Counted from the first letter of the stretch, positions 35,474 to 49,000 are shown. The stretch: 64,000 nucleotides of DNA from Acidobacteriota bacterium (GCA_023384575.1 JAHDVP010000001.1:119138-183137); one strand, 5' to 3'. The notes: generated by a model not told the origin, from the letters alone. Translations and numbers: made by a program.

Positions 35474-36619
35474 TCAGAGGCCCGCGCCCTCGGGGTATTG
35501 AAGGGCGAGGCGCAGTTCCTTCGAGAGCGACTCGATCGACGTCGCGCTGAGGGTCCACATGCCCGCGGTCTCGAACCGGGCATCGCCGAGCCGGCGGCCC
35601 CACGGCGCGATCACGCGCCCGATCGCCCGGTAGTCGGCCCGGTCGGCCCGCTCCTGATCGAGACGCTTCACCACGTCGGGCGCCACACGGATGAACGCCC
35701 GCAGGGCGGTGGCCGACTTGATGCTGTACTTCCGGCCGTTCCACGCCGGCCCGAACAGGATGGCGATCTGCTTGAAGTAGTTCACGAAGAAGCGCTTCGA
35801 CTCCTCGCGGAACTCGCCGAGCTGCCGCGCGGTGCCGAGCGCATCCGACGCGAAGAGGCGCTTCAACTCCTGCGCGATCGGCGCCTGGGCCACCTTGCCC
35901 CTGCCCACGCCGAGCAGCTTGATCTGCCCGTAGAGCGGTGAGTCGTCGCGGTCGTTGAGCGCGCGCACCACGTCGTGCGCCGCGGCCAGGTCGGCATCGG
36001 CGTAGAGTTGCCGCCCCGAGAGCGACACGAGGTGCGAAGGGTTGAGCCGCGTGTGCTTGGCGTTGATGGTGACGAACATCTGCACGACGTGGTCTTCGGG
36101 CAGCTTGTCGAAGATCACGGCGGGTACGGTGAACGCCTCGTGCCCGAACTGCTCGAGATCCGTGTGCAGGGCCAGCAGGCGGTGCTGGCCGTCAATGGCG
36201 CGGAGGATGCCCTCGCGCTCGGGCAGCTTCAGCACGCCGAGGCTGTTCCACGGGCCATCGACCGGCTCGAAGCGGAGCGGCTCGTCCGACGAGATGATCA
36301 CCGCCCCGGGAATCGAGGGCAGGTCGCGCGCCTCCCGGCACTGCTCGTAGTACTGGACGAGTTCCTCGATCTTCCGCCGGATGATCTGGCGCTGGTAAGC
36401 CTGCTCGTTGGCCGCGATGCGGCGCTCGAGCAACGACCAGTTCACCTTCGACTTCACCGGGGACTGGCGGCCGCGGACGGGCTGGTGGCGCGGGTCGCCG
36501 TAGCTCAGAACCTCGAAACGGACGAGCTTGTCGACATCGCGAGCGGTCAACGACGCCTGGTAGAACGACACCCCGAACTGCTGCATGCGGATCGCGGCGA
36601 CGGTAATCATGACGCGCAT
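35474..36619 (-). CDS. DGQHR-domain protein (DndB-like), solitary
   Basis: A 381-residue protein whose motif AIDGQHRLLAL (DGQHR at 143-147) defines the DGQHR domain. Family members include DndB, which regulates phosphorothioate DNA modification, and proteins of several phage-defence islands. Here none of dndACDE, BREX or other defence genes is nearby; instead the gene follows three two-component genes on the same strand, 55 bp after the hybrid kinase stop. FVTINAKHTRLNPSHLVSLS is a further conserved-looking stretch. I chose ATG 36619; ATG 36610 is an alternative. The function in this setting is unknown. Confidence 0.82.
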   Translation of the reverse strand: MRVMITVAAIRMQQFGVSFYQASLTARDVDKLVRFEVLSYGDPRHQPVRGRQSPVKSKVNWSLLERRIAANEQAYQRQIIRRKIEELVQYYEQCREARDLPSIPGAVIISSDEPLRFEPVDGPWNSLGVLKLPEREGILRAIDGQHRLLALHTDLEQFGHEAFTVPAVIFDKLPEDHVVQMFVTINAKHTRLNPSHLVSLSGRQLYADADLAAAHDVVRALNDRDDSPLYGQIKLLGVGRGKVAQAPIAQELKRLFASDALGTARQLGEFREESKRFFVNYFKQIAILFGPAWNGRKYSIKSATALRAFIRVAPDVVKRLDQERADRADYRAIGRVIAPWGRRLGDARFETAGMWTLSATSIESLSKELRLALQYPEGAGL

Positions 36620-36674
36620 CTTACTGACGCGCCCGGTGTCGCTCAACGGGTTTCTTGACAGCCGGCCGCCCAGC

Positions 36675-38222
36675 TCAGCGCCGCCTGCCCGTCCAGAACA
36701 CACGCCCGACCGCGTCGATGAGCGAAGCCGGGGTGAACGGTTTCTCGAGAAAGCCGGCCTCCTCGGCGCCCTCGCCCGGGCCCCCGTAGCCGGAGATGAA
36801 CAGGACTTTGAGCCCTGGCAGCACGAGCTTCAGCTTGGCCGCCAGCTGCCGGCCGGACATCTGGGGCAACACGATATCGGTCACGAGCAGGTCGGGCGGC
36901 GCCCCCTCGAACGCCCGCTCGAGCGCCTCGACGGCCAGCGCGGCATCCCGCACCTCATAGCCGTGAGCTCGCAGGCTCGCGGCCGCCATGGCGCGGACGC
37001 TCGCATCGTCTTCGACGAGGAGAACTTGGATCCCGGCCCCGGTGGGCCATCGGGCCGTGTCCCGCGGCTCGTCCCTGGCCGCCGCCGTGGGCCGGGCCGA
37101 CCTCGGCAGCAGCAGGTCGAACGCCGCGCCTCCCCGTGGCAGGTTCTCGACCAACACGTGCCCCCCGTGGGCCTTGGCGATGCCGTAGCAGATGGCCAGA
37201 CCAAGGCCCGTGCCGCCCGTCTCGCCCTTGGTCGTGAAGAACGGCTCGAAGATGCTTCCGAGCAGGGGTTCGGGGATGCCCGGACCTTCGTCGCACACCC
37301 GGAAGCGCACGTACTCGCCGGGCGGCAGGTCGATGGCCGGCGCGCCCTCCTGCACAGCGACCTCGACGTTGCCGACCTCGATCGTGATCCGGCCGCCATC
37401 GGGTGTGGCGTCGCGGGCGTTGACGACGAGGTTCACGAGGACCTGCTCCACCTGGCCGGCATCGACGTCGATGGGCCACGTTCCCGGGGCCATGACTGGC
37501 ACGAACTCCCACCGCGCGCCGAGCAGGCGGCGCAGCATGCCGTCGAGCCGGAGTACCAGCGCGTCCGGGTCGACGGAGGCGCGTCGTCCGGTCTGGCGCC
37601 GGCCGAAGGTGAGCAGCCGCCTGGCCAGGTCGGCCGCTCGACGTCCCGCGTCCAGAATCTCGCCGGTGTACGCCCGGGCCTCTTCGTCTTGGGCCACGTG
37701 CGCGGTGAGAAGCTCGGCGTTGCCGAGGATGACGGTCAGCAGGTTGTTGAAGTCGTGGGCGACGCCGCCCGCCAGCCGCCCGAGGGCGTCCATCCGCTGG
37801 GCGAGCTGCAGCTGGTTCTCGAGGCGGCGCCTGGCCCGGACGTGGTCCCACTGGCGCGACACCCGCTGCGCGATGCGGGGCATCGCCGCCAGCGTGACGT
37901 CCGACTTGACGATGTAGTCGATCGCACCGCGCTTGATGGCGTCGACGGCCACCTGCTCGTCGCCCTGGCTGGTCATGATGACGACGGGGAAGGCGGGCTC
38001 CGCGTCCTCGCCGGGGAGCAACGCGGTCCCGTCGCCATCGGGCAGCCGGAAGTCGGCGACGACCACATCGGGCTGAGCCGCTTCGACCGCCGCCTGAGCT
38101 GAGCGAAGCGTCGTGGCGATGCGTAACTCGGCCCGGCCGGACGCGTCCTCGAAAGCGCGCTCGACCAGCGCGACGTGGGCGGGTTCGTCTTCGACGAGCA
38201 GGACGTTGAGCGCCCGGTCCAC
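36675..38222 (-). CDS. Hybrid histidine kinase (REC-HisKA-HATPase-REC)
   Basis: A 515-residue soluble kinase. The first receiver (about 5-122) has D57 in VVVADFRLPDGDG and K106. HisKA follows with H156 in LAGGVAHDFNNLLT, the H-D-F-N-N subtype. The ATPase domain contains NLVVNARDATPDGG, DEGPGIP and GGTGLGLAI. A second receiver (about 390-510) includes LLVTDIVLPQMSG. There is no membrane helix or sensor domain, so it probably receives phosphate through its first receiver from the kinase two genes upstream. The start is GTG, 4 bp after the stop of the response regulator gene. Confidence 0.93.
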   Translation of the reverse strand: MDRALNVLLVEDEPAHVALVERAFEDASGRAELRIATTLRSAQAAVEAAQPDVVVADFRLPDGDGTALLPGEDAEPAFPVVIMTSQGDEQVAVDAIKRGAIDYIVKSDVTLAAMPRIAQRVSRQWDHVRARRRLENQLQLAQRMDALGRLAGGVAHDFNNLLTVILGNAELLTAHVAQDEEARAYTGEILDAGRRAADLARRLLTFGRRQTGRRASVDPDALVLRLDGMLRRLLGARWEFVPVMAPGTWPIDVDAGQVEQVLVNLVVNARDATPDGGRITIEVGNVEVAVQEGAPAIDLPPGEYVRFRVCDEGPGIPEPLLGSIFEPFFTTKGETGGTGLGLAICYGIAKAHGGHVLVENLPRGGAAFDLLLPRSARPTAAARDEPRDTARWPTGAGIQVLLVEDDASVRAMAAASLRAHGYEVRDAALAVEALERAFEGAPPDLLVTDIVLPQMSGRQLAAKLKLVLPGLKVLFISGYGGPGEGAEEAGFLEKPFTPASLIDAVGRVFWTGRRR

Positions 38223-38226
38223 CAGA

Positions 38227-38691
38227 CTACCCCGAGGTCGAAGGCGACCGGTTCCAGACGAGCCAGTAGAGGCCCAGTTCCTTCATCAGGTCGCCGAACC
38301 GGTCGAAGTCGATGGGTTTGACGAGATAGCTGTTGACATGACGGTGGTAGGCCCGATGCATGTCCTGCTCGGCCGCCGACGTCGTGAGCATGACCACTGG
38401 AATGCTCTGCAGGTCGGGCGTCGTCTTGACGGCGGCGAGCACCTCGACGCCGTCCACCTTCGGGAGCCTCAGGTCGAGCAGGATGAGCTGCGGGCGCGGA
38501 CTGTTCGCCGCGTCGGACCAACGACCGCGCCGGTTGAGGTAGTCGAGGGCGTCGGCGCCATCGGTGAGGTGCACGATTTCGCTCTGCAGGTCGTGGTCCT
38601 CGAAGCCGCGCCGAATCAACTCGGCGTGGGCGGGGTCGTCTTCGACGAGCAGGACCCGCATCGGCGGGTGGCTCTGCGCCCGGTGACTCAT
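38227..38691 (-). CDS. Single-domain CheY-like response regulator (Rcp1 type)
   Basis: A 154-residue receiver with no output domain. VLLVEDDPAHAELIRRGF, D73 in LILLDLRLPKVDG and VNSYLVKPIDFDRF are typical of the Rcp1 group, which pairs with phytochrome-like kinases. The gene starts 4 bp after the PAS kinase stop and ends 4 bp before the hybrid kinase start, so phosphorelay among the three is very likely. The ATG at 38691 has no clear ribosome binding site; translation may be coupled to the upstream gene. Confidence 0.9.
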   Translation of the reverse strand: MSHRAQSHPPMRVLLVEDDPAHAELIRRGFEDHDLQSEIVHLTDGADALDYLNRRGRWSDAANSPRPQLILLDLRLPKVDGVEVLAAVKTTPDLQSIPVVMLTTSAAEQDMHRAYHRHVNSYLVKPIDFDRFGDLMKELGLYWLVWNRSPSTSG

Positions 38692-38695
38692 CGGT

Positions 38696-39835
38696 TCATT
38701 CGCTCCGATCCCGGGACGCCTCGGGCCGCGGCAGCGAGAACCCGAAGACGGTCCCGCCGCCGGGCGTCCCGGTCGACTCGACCCACACCCGGCCGCCGTG
38801 GGTTTCGACGATTCGCTTGACGATGGCCAGCCCGATACCGCTGCCTTCGCTATCCCGGTCGAGCTTCGTGAACAGGCCGAACACGCGCTCATGATAGGCC
38901 GGATCGATGCCCGGGCCGTTGTCGCGCACACGGAAGCGCACGAAGGTCCCATCGACATCGGCCGAGATCCACACCTGGGGGTCGGCCCCGTCGGCCGCGT
39001 ACTTCGCGGCGTTCTCCACGAGATTCTGGAACACCTCGAGCACGCGGTGCCGGTCGGCGACGACGGTCGGCAAGTGCTCGGGGACGTGGACCCGGACGCT
39101 GCGCTCGGTCAGGCGGCCCGCGACGGCGGTGACCGCTTCGCGCGCCACCTCGGCCGGATCGAACTCGCCTGGCCGGTGCACCACGCGGCCGACGCGCGAC
39201 AACTGCAGGAGGTCCTCCAGCAGGCGATCCATCGTGGATGCGGCCGATCGAATGTGGTCGAGGTCGGTGGCCACGCGGGCGGTGTCGCCGCGCGCGAGGT
39301 CGCGCTCGAGGAACCCGAGGAACCCCTTGATGGTGACCAGGGGGCTCTTGAGGTCGTGCGAGACCGCGTAGGTGAAGCGCTCGAGCTCGGCCTGCCTGGC
39401 CTCGAGGTCGGCGACGAGGCGCTCGCGCTCGCTCTCGGCCCGGTGCCGTTCGCTGACGTCGCGGATGATGGCAGTGAACATGCGCCGGCCGGAGACGGAC
39501 GCGCAGGCAATCGACACCTCGATCGGGAACTCGGTGCCATCGGGTCTCTGGCCGGTCACGCGGCCCCATCCCATCGTCCGGCTCGATACGCCGGCCTCGC
39601 CAAACGCGTGCATCCACCGGGCGTGGTCGGCCCTGTAGCGTGGCGGCAGGAAGCGCTCGAGCGACGAGCCGAGCGCCTCGGCCGCGGCACACCCGAACAT
39701 GCGCTCGGCTGCGGCGTTGAAGACGACGATGCGCTGGTCCTCGTCGACGACGAGAATGGCGTCCATCGCTGAAGCCACGACGGCCGAGAGCAGCCGGCCT
39801 GCTTCGTCGGGAATCTCCGACCAGGCACCAGACAC
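38696..39835 (-). CDS. PAS-domain sensor histidine kinase
   Basis: A 379-residue soluble kinase. A PAS domain (about 12-128: DAILVVDEDQRIVVFNAAAE, then MFTAIIRDVSERHRAE) is followed by a short coiled coil, HisKA with H160 in YAVSHDLKSPL, and an ATPase domain with NLVENAAKYA, DNGPGID and GSGIGLAIVKRI. The HDLKSPL form and the following Rcp1-like regulator match phytochrome-like kinases, but no GAF/PHY light-sensing domain is present. The start is GTG. It opens a three-gene signalling operon that also reaches the DGQHR gene. Confidence 0.93.
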   Translation of the reverse strand: MSGAWSEIPDEAGRLLSAVVASAMDAILVVDEDQRIVVFNAAAERMFGCAAAEALGSSLERFLPPRYRADHARWMHAFGEAGVSSRTMGWGRVTGQRPDGTEFPIEVSIACASVSGRRMFTAIIRDVSERHRAESERERLVADLEARQAELERFTYAVSHDLKSPLVTIKGFLGFLERDLARGDTARVATDLDHIRSAASTMDRLLEDLLQLSRVGRVVHRPGEFDPAEVAREAVTAVAGRLTERSVRVHVPEHLPTVVADRHRVLEVFQNLVENAAKYAADGADPQVWISADVDGTFVRFRVRDNGPGIDPAYHERVFGLFTKLDRDSEGSGIGLAIVKRIVETHGGRVWVESTGTPGGGTVFGFSLPRPEASRDRSE

Positions 39836-40008
39836 CAGAACCTTGCTCCCTGGATGGGGCCCGAGGCGAGGGCGAGCCGGTGGGTGCCGCCACGCGCGAC
39901 GGGCGAGGTTGGCCGATTCTACCCCTCTGGGCCGCTCGACTTGCGGCGACCGGCCGGCGCGGCCGCACGGTCGGCGGCCGGGAGTAAGATACCCCGCGAG
40001 GTGCCGAG

Positions 40009-42792
<2,784 letters not shown>

Positions 42793-42997
42793 TCCGACGC
42801 GTCACGAAGCGAGGCCAGGTTCCACTGAGGTGACGGGCGCGCGTGGCGTCCTCGGTGCGCGCCGGATTGCCCGCTCGGACCCCGGCCGTTCCCCGTACGA
42901 ACTCCACCGCGACGGGTGCCGTCTGTTCAGAGGATGCCCGTCTCGTCCCATCCGGGCTCCGTTCGTCGTCTGCGTGTAGACTGAGGAACACCTCGTC

Positions 42998-45829
42998 ATG
43001 ATCGGCTCGACCCTCTCGCACTACCGCGTGCTCGACGAACTGGGCGTCGGCGGCATGGGAGTGGTGTATCGCGCCGAAGACCTGCGCCTCGGGCGGCAGG
43101 TGGCGTTGAAGTTCGTCCCGCAGGATCTCGTCAACGAACCCGAGGCCCTCGAGCGCTTCCGTCGAGAGGCGCGAATCACGTCGGCGCTCAACCACCCGAA
43201 CATCTGCACCGTGCACGACATCGACCAGGCCGAGGGTCGGGAGTTCATGGTGCTCGAGCGTCTCGAGGGCCAGACGCTCAAGCGGCTGATTGGAGGCAAG
43301 GCCCTGCCGTTCGAGCGTCTGCTGTCGTACGCCATTCAGATCTGCGATGCGCTGCAGGCCGCCCATGCCTGCGGCATCGTGCATCGCGACATCAAGCCGG
43401 CCAACATCTTCATCACGACGCGGGGCGAGGTGAAGGTCATGGACTTCGGGCTCGCCAAGCACGTGGTGCTGCCCCGCGGGCACTCGGGCACGACCGAACT
43501 GGCGGGCGACACGACGACCGAGTTCCACACGACGCCGGGCGCGGCGATGGGCACGATGGCGTACATGTCGCCCGAGCAGGCCAGGGGCGAGGAGGTCGAC
43601 GGACGGACCGACATCTTCGCGTTCGGCGCCGTGCTCTTCGAGATGGCCACGGGACACCGCGCGTTCCCAGGGCATGCGCCGGCGGTGGTGTACGACGGCA
43701 TCCTCAACCGGGTGCCCCCTCCGGTCGACGAGATCAACCCTGAGGTGCCGGAGCGCTTCGCGCGCATCCTTGAGCGGGCGCTCGACAAGGATCGGCGGAT
43801 GCGGTACCAGACCGCCGCCGACCTGCTGGCGGAACTGCACCGCCTGCGACGCGATCTGGAATCGGGCAGCGGACGTACGCCGGCCTCCGATCTCCCCCCA
43901 CCCCGGTCGAGGCGCCTCGGGCGCACGCTGATGATGGCCACGCTGGCGCTGCTCGCGATCGCGGCGCTGCTCGTCAGCCTCCGGCGTCCGGCCCCCGCGC
44001 TGACCGAACGTGACTCGGTCATGCTCGGCCCGTTCGACAATCGCACCGGCGACCCGGTGTTCGACGACACGCTGCGGCAGGCGCTGGCCGTGCACCTCGC
44101 GCAGTCGCCCTTCCTGAACATCGTGGGCGACGAGCGCACCGCCGAGACGTTGCGCCTGATGGGGCGCGCGCCGTCGGCTCCGGTCGATCACGACACGGCC
44201 CGGGAGGTCTGCGTGCGGCAGGGCCTGAAGGCGATGATCGAGGGGTCGATCGCGCAGATCGGCTCGAGCTACCTGATCGCGCTCTCGGCCACCTCCTGCG
44301 AGACGGGTGACACCATCGCGCGCGAGCAGATGGAGAGCGAGGGGAAGGAACGCGTGTTGTCGGCCATGAGCCGCGCGGCATCGTCGATGCGTGCGACGCT
44401 CGGCGAGTCGCTCGCGAGCATCCGCGACTTCGACGTGCCGATCGAACGGGCGACGACGCCCTCGCTCGAAGCGCTCAAGGCGTATACGCTCGGCGTGGCC
44501 CAGCGGGCCCGCGGGGCGGAGCTCGAATCGATCCCGTTCTTCAAGCGGGCGATCGAGCTCGACCCCCGCTTCGCGTCGGCGTACGACGCGCTCTCGACGG
44601 TCTACGGCAGCCTCGGAGAGACCGGGCGCAGCGCCGACTACGGGCGCCTCGCGTACGAGCACCGCGAACCCGTGAGCGAGCGCGAGCGGCTGTCGATCAC
44701 CGTCCAGTACCACGACCGCGTCACCGGGGATCTCGATCAGGCCATCGCCGCGCTCCAGCTCTGGAAGCAGTCGTACCCGCGCGACTACCGTCCGTCGAAC
44801 ATCCTGGCGGTGCTCTACAACCGCACCGGCGAGTTCGGCCGGGCGGCCGACGAGGCGCGCGAGGCACATCGACGCAATCCGGGCCACCCGTTCCCGTACT
44901 CGAACCTGGCCTACGCCGCACGGGGCCTTGGCGACTTCGGCGAGGCCAGGCGGGTGGCGGGCGAAGCCATCGCGCTCGGCATCGAGACCCTGCCGACGCG
45001 CCGCCTGCTCTATCACCTGGCGGTGCTGGAGGGCGACGAGGCGGCGGCGCGCGCGCACCAGGAGTGGGCCCGCGGCCGGTCACGCGCCTTCGACATGGTC
45101 GGTGCCGAGGCGATGGTGGCGGCGTTCGAGGGCCGCTGGAGCGAGGCCAGCGAAGCGTATCGCCGCACCGAAGACATGGCGCGCCGAGCGAACTTCGTCG
45201 AGATCGCCAACGGCTACGCCGCGCAGGCCGCGTGGACCGAGGCGCTGCTCGGCCTGCACGACGCGGCGCGTCGGCGGGCGCGGCCACTGCTCGAGGCCGA
45301 CGCCCCGGCCGTGCGCTTCGCGGCGGCAGCGGCCCTGGCGTACGCCGGTGAACCGGCCGGCGTCGAACGTCTGGCGACCGAGGCCCTCGCCGCACGGCCG
45401 TCGGACACGCTGCTCGTCTCCGTGCTCGTGCCCGTCGCGCGCGCGGCCGCCGCCATCACGCGCGGGCGGGCGGCCGACGCGGTCGAGACCCTTCGAGCGA
45501 GTCAGCCGTACGACCTGGGGCGCACGGCCGCGTTCTCGTCGCTCTTCCTGCGCGGCCGGGCGCTCTCGGCCGGCGGCGACCACCTCGCGGCGGCCGAAGA
45601 GTTCCGGCGGATCCTGGCGCATCGGGGCACGGAGCCCTTCTCGATGCTCTACGCGATGGCGCAGCTCGAACTGGCGCGCGTTCTCGCGGCGTCGGGTCAG
45701 CCGACCGAAGCTGCCCGGGCCTACGACCACTTCCTCGACGCGTGGCGCGAGGCGGATGCCGGGCTGCCGGTGCTCGAAGCGGCCCGCCGCGAACGTGCTC
45801 GGCTCGATGCGCGGACGTCCGCGCCGTAG
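42998..45829 (+). CDS. Membrane Ser/Thr protein kinase with TolB-like and TPR regions
   Basis: A 943-residue Hanks kinase. The kinase domain (about 9-285) has GVGGMGVVYRAED, K38, HRDIKPAN with D131 and DFG at 149-151. One membrane helix lies near 312-330 (MMATLALLAIAALLVSL). After it comes a TolB-like part beginning VMLGPFDNRTGDP and then a long TPR array (about 490-930). This differs from the kinase at 4237, which lacks the membrane helix. TAGACT at 42977-42982 is a weak -10 candidate. Targets are unknown; the family senses envelope conditions through the outer TPRs in some models. Confidence 0.93.
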   Translation: MIGSTLSHYRVLDELGVGGMGVVYRAEDLRLGRQVALKFVPQDLVNEPEALERFRREARITSALNHPNICTVHDIDQAEGREFMVLERLEGQTLKRLIGGKALPFERLLSYAIQICDALQAAHACGIVHRDIKPANIFITTRGEVKVMDFGLAKHVVLPRGHSGTTELAGDTTTEFHTTPGAAMGTMAYMSPEQARGEEVDGRTDIFAFGAVLFEMATGHRAFPGHAPAVVYDGILNRVPPPVDEINPEVPERFARILERALDKDRRMRYQTAADLLAELHRLRRDLESGSGRTPASDLPPPRSRRLGRTLMMATLALLAIAALLVSLRRPAPALTERDSVMLGPFDNRTGDPVFDDTLRQALAVHLAQSPFLNIVGDERTAETLRLMGRAPSAPVDHDTAREVCVRQGLKAMIEGSIAQIGSSYLIALSATSCETGDTIAREQMESEGKERVLSAMSRAASSMRATLGESLASIRDFDVPIERATTPSLEALKAYTLGVAQRARGAELESIPFFKRAIELDPRFASAYDALSTVYGSLGETGRSADYGRLAYEHREPVSERERLSITVQYHDRVTGDLDQAIAALQLWKQSYPRDYRPSNILAVLYNRTGEFGRAADEAREAHRRNPGHPFPYSNLAYAARGLGDFGEARRVAGEAIALGIETLPTRRLLYHLAVLEGDEAAARAHQEWARGRSRAFDMVGAEAMVAAFEGRWSEASEAYRRTEDMARRANFVEIANGYAAQAAWTEALLGLHDAARRRARPLLEADAPAVRFAAAAALAYAGEPAGVERLATEALAARPSDTLLVSVLVPVARAAAAITRGRAADAVETLRASQPYDLGRTAAFSSLFLRGRALSAGGDHLAAAEEFRRILAHRGTEPFSMLYAMAQLELARVLAASGQPTEAARAYDHFLDAWREADAGLPVLEAARRERARLDARTSAP

Positions 45830-45887
45830 CCGCAGCGCCACCGACCAGCCCGGCGCTCCCGGCATCACCGTGACCATGTCGATCGAC

Positions 45888-45904
45888 GAGAGCCACTGGC
45901 TCTC
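45888..45904 (+). terminator. Short hairpin after the membrane kinase gene
   Basis: GAGAGCC-ACT-GGCTCTC is a perfect 7-bp stem with a three-base loop between convergent genes. No T-run follows. The rest of this 261-bp spacer shows only a run of GCTCA-type short repeats at 45967-45997. Confidence 0.3.
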
Positions 45905-46090
45905 GCGGATGGCGCACTGCCTGATGCCACGCCTCGGGATGGGCTCGGAGTCGCGACCGGGATGACGCTCATGGCTCACGGCTCAACGCTCACAGCTGAC
46001 CGGGATATCGGGCGGCGTCACCGGGCCGGCGGGCGGATCGGACGTCTGTCGCCGGTGGCCTGCGGCCGCTTCGTCGAATGGGGGGACCGG

Positions 46091-49000
46091 TCAGGGCAGG
46101 CGGATGGTTCGTGCGCCGACCTTGAGCTCGCGCGGGTCGGTGGTCCACTCGAAGCTGTAGGTGTCGGGATCCGATTTGAACAGGCGGCGGCCAGTCGCGA
46201 CCTGAACCGCCTCGACCCAGGTGGTCTGCCCGTCGGTCACCAGAAACGCGAGGCGCAGCCCGTCGGGTGACCAGCGCGGCCGGGAGAACGCCGTGTAATC
46301 GTGCGGGTGGGCCGGCTCGACGGGCAGGTGCGCCGCAGCGATCTGCCGCGGGTCCTCGAGCGTCGGCGAGTAGGTCCAGAGCCCGTTCGGGACGACGACC
46401 GCGAGGCGCGAGCCGTCGGGCGACCAGGCCGGGTCGCAGCTGCCCGGCGTCGAGCCCAGTTCACGGAGCACCTCGCGTTCGATCACCCAGACCTTGGTGC
46501 GCCGCACCGATCGTGCCCCGATGGTCGTGTCGCCGCCGCCCGGCATCTCGGCACACGCCGCCACCCGACCGCCAGCCCGATCGAAGTTGACGAGGGTGCC
46601 GGCAAACGGCGGCAGCGTCGGTACGTCGCCCGCCGCGGCGGCAGGTGTCGGTCCGCCTGTCGCCCACCCGGGGGGTACGAGACGCAGGTGGTGTCCGAGG
46701 TAGCGTTCGACGGCCTCGCGCGAGAACAGCATCGGATGGTACTGGCCCCGGGCCCAGAGCGGGAGCAGGTCGCCGTAGTGCGGGCTCGCCGGCTGGGCCG
46801 ACTGCCCGGGCACGTTGGTCATCGTCGACCGATCCCAGTCGGCGACGTCCATCACGGCGCGAAACGACGCCCCGTGGACCTGGCGGACGGCGGCACCGGT
46901 GTTGTTCACCGTGGTCTGGTCGCCTCCCCGCGGCACGTCGGGCAGGTTGAAGACCGCGCGCTCGGCGTCGGTCGACGCCAGCGGGTGCTCGAAGTGCGCC
47001 CGATGGAGCGTGCCCCACTTCCACTCCGAGACGTCCGACCCCATCTGCGCGCGCGCGTCGGCCATCGCGCGGTCGAGCGCGTCGCCCGTCAGGACTTCGT
47101 AGTCGCGGGCACGGGCGCGGGCGAGCCGCTCGAGCAGAATCTCGAGCGGCATCAACGGCGGCGCGTGCGCGCGATCGGCCCGGGCCGTGTACGCCTCCTG
47201 AAACGCGCGCCGCAGGTGGGGCAGCCAGAGCTGGTACAGGGCGGCCGGCGCCGAGTCCCACGAGAGGCGGCCATCCCAGCGGGTCAGCATCCGCGCCGCG
47301 AGGGCGCGGTCGTCATCGAGCGTCGGCCGCTGCAGGACCGCGACCTCCAGCGCCTCCACGATCGTCCGAGCCGGCAGCGACAGCTCGTCGTGCTGGAGCG
47401 CCTCGAACTCGGCGACCGAGAAGGTCTCGCGCGACGCGAGCACCTGCTCGATCCGCTGGAAGCGATGTGGCGGCGCCCACTCGTAGCCGAGCATCGTGGT
47501 GTAGCCGGGCGGGAGCACGTTGTGGTTGGCCGTCGCGAGGTGGCCTGACGGCGGGTTGAACGCCCGCGGCAGTTCGGTCACCGAGCGGAAACCCTCCCAC
47601 TCGTACTTGCCTTCGTGCCCTGGCACGGGCAGCAGGCCGTGCCAGTTCTGCCGGATCGGCGTCATGCCGGCCGCCACCCAGCCGATGTTGCCGTCGACGT
47701 CGGCGTAGAGCAGGTTCTCGGATGGCACTTTCCACCGGTCGAGCGCGGCGACGAACTCGTCCCAGTTGCGGACGGTGTTGAGCGACAACGACGCGAGATA
47801 CCCGGCAGCGCCGGGCTCCTGGCCCACCCACCGCAGGGCGTACGCGCGGTGCCGCGTGCGGTCGACGTGGACGACTGGACCGTGTCGCGTGAACCGCAGC
47901 TCGACGCTGCGCGGCTGCGCTTCACCGTAGACGCGAAGCGTCTCGCGTTCCACCCGCATCGGTTCCCATTGTCCTTGGTAGAGGTACCGATCGGAATTCG
48001 CCGGGTCGAGGCGTTCGACGTACAGGTCCTGCTGGTCGATTCCGACGATCGTGAAACCGAACGCGACGCGGTCGTTGTGGCCCACGGCCACGCCCGGCAG
48101 CGCTGGCTCACCGGCGCCAATCACGTTCCACCCCGGCCCGTTGAGGTGCACCGCGTAACGCAGCGAAGGCAACTGGATCGCGCGGTGCGGATCGTTGGCG
48201 AGCAGCGGGGCCGCCGTTGCCGAGCGCCGGCCGGCCACCACCCAGTTGTTCGACCCGACCACGGCGTACTCATCATCCGGGGGCGCAGGCCGCGCGGCCG
48301 CCAGGGCGGTGCCGACGGCCCTCGGCGCGAGCGGCCAGGCTGGCGTGTCGACGAAGCTGCGCGCCGCCCGCGCGAGCCGGCGGTCGAAGCGGACCGGTTC
48401 GCTCACGTCGGCGGCCATCTGCAGGATGTCGGCCGAGATGTCGGCGAGGTCGAGCCCATCGGGCACGACGAGTGGCACGGGGGGATCGTGCGGCATGAAC
48501 TCCGCCACACGCCCGACGCCCAGCTGCCGGGCGAGCACTGCGCGCTGGATCTCAGTGCGCGCGTTGCGCGTCATGACGTAGCCCGCCATGCGGCCGACGA
48601 CGACCTCGGGTGTCCACGGCGCGGGCCGGGTTCCCGTGAGCTGGAACTCGACGGGCAACCGTGCGGGGTCGGCGAGCACGACCGCGATCTGCGCGTTGAT
48701 GCCCCGGACGAATGCCTCGACGATGCGGCGGGCGTTCGGCGCGTAGCTGCGCCACTCGGCGTCCATGTCGCCGCGGTAGCGCAGCAGCCGCGCGAAGGTG
48801 TCACGCGTGACGGCCTCGGGCCCGACCACCTCCGCGAGGGTGCCCTCGGCGGTGCGCCGCCAGATCTCCATCTGCCACAGGCGATCCTGCGCCGCCACGA
48901 ACCCCTGCGCGAAGAAGAGGTCGTCTTCGGTGGTCGCGTAGATGTGCGGAATGCCCCAGCGGTCGCGCAGCACCTCGACCGGCGCGGTCAGTCCGTCGAG

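Noticed and set aside
35474-36619. Part of a Dnd phosphorothioation system
   Set aside because: Only the DGQHR domain is present; no dndA, C, D or E genes occur in the window.
36655-36660. TTGACA as a -35 element
   Set aside because: It lies on the plus strand near the end of the hybrid kinase with no -10 at proper distance and no gene to drive on that strand.
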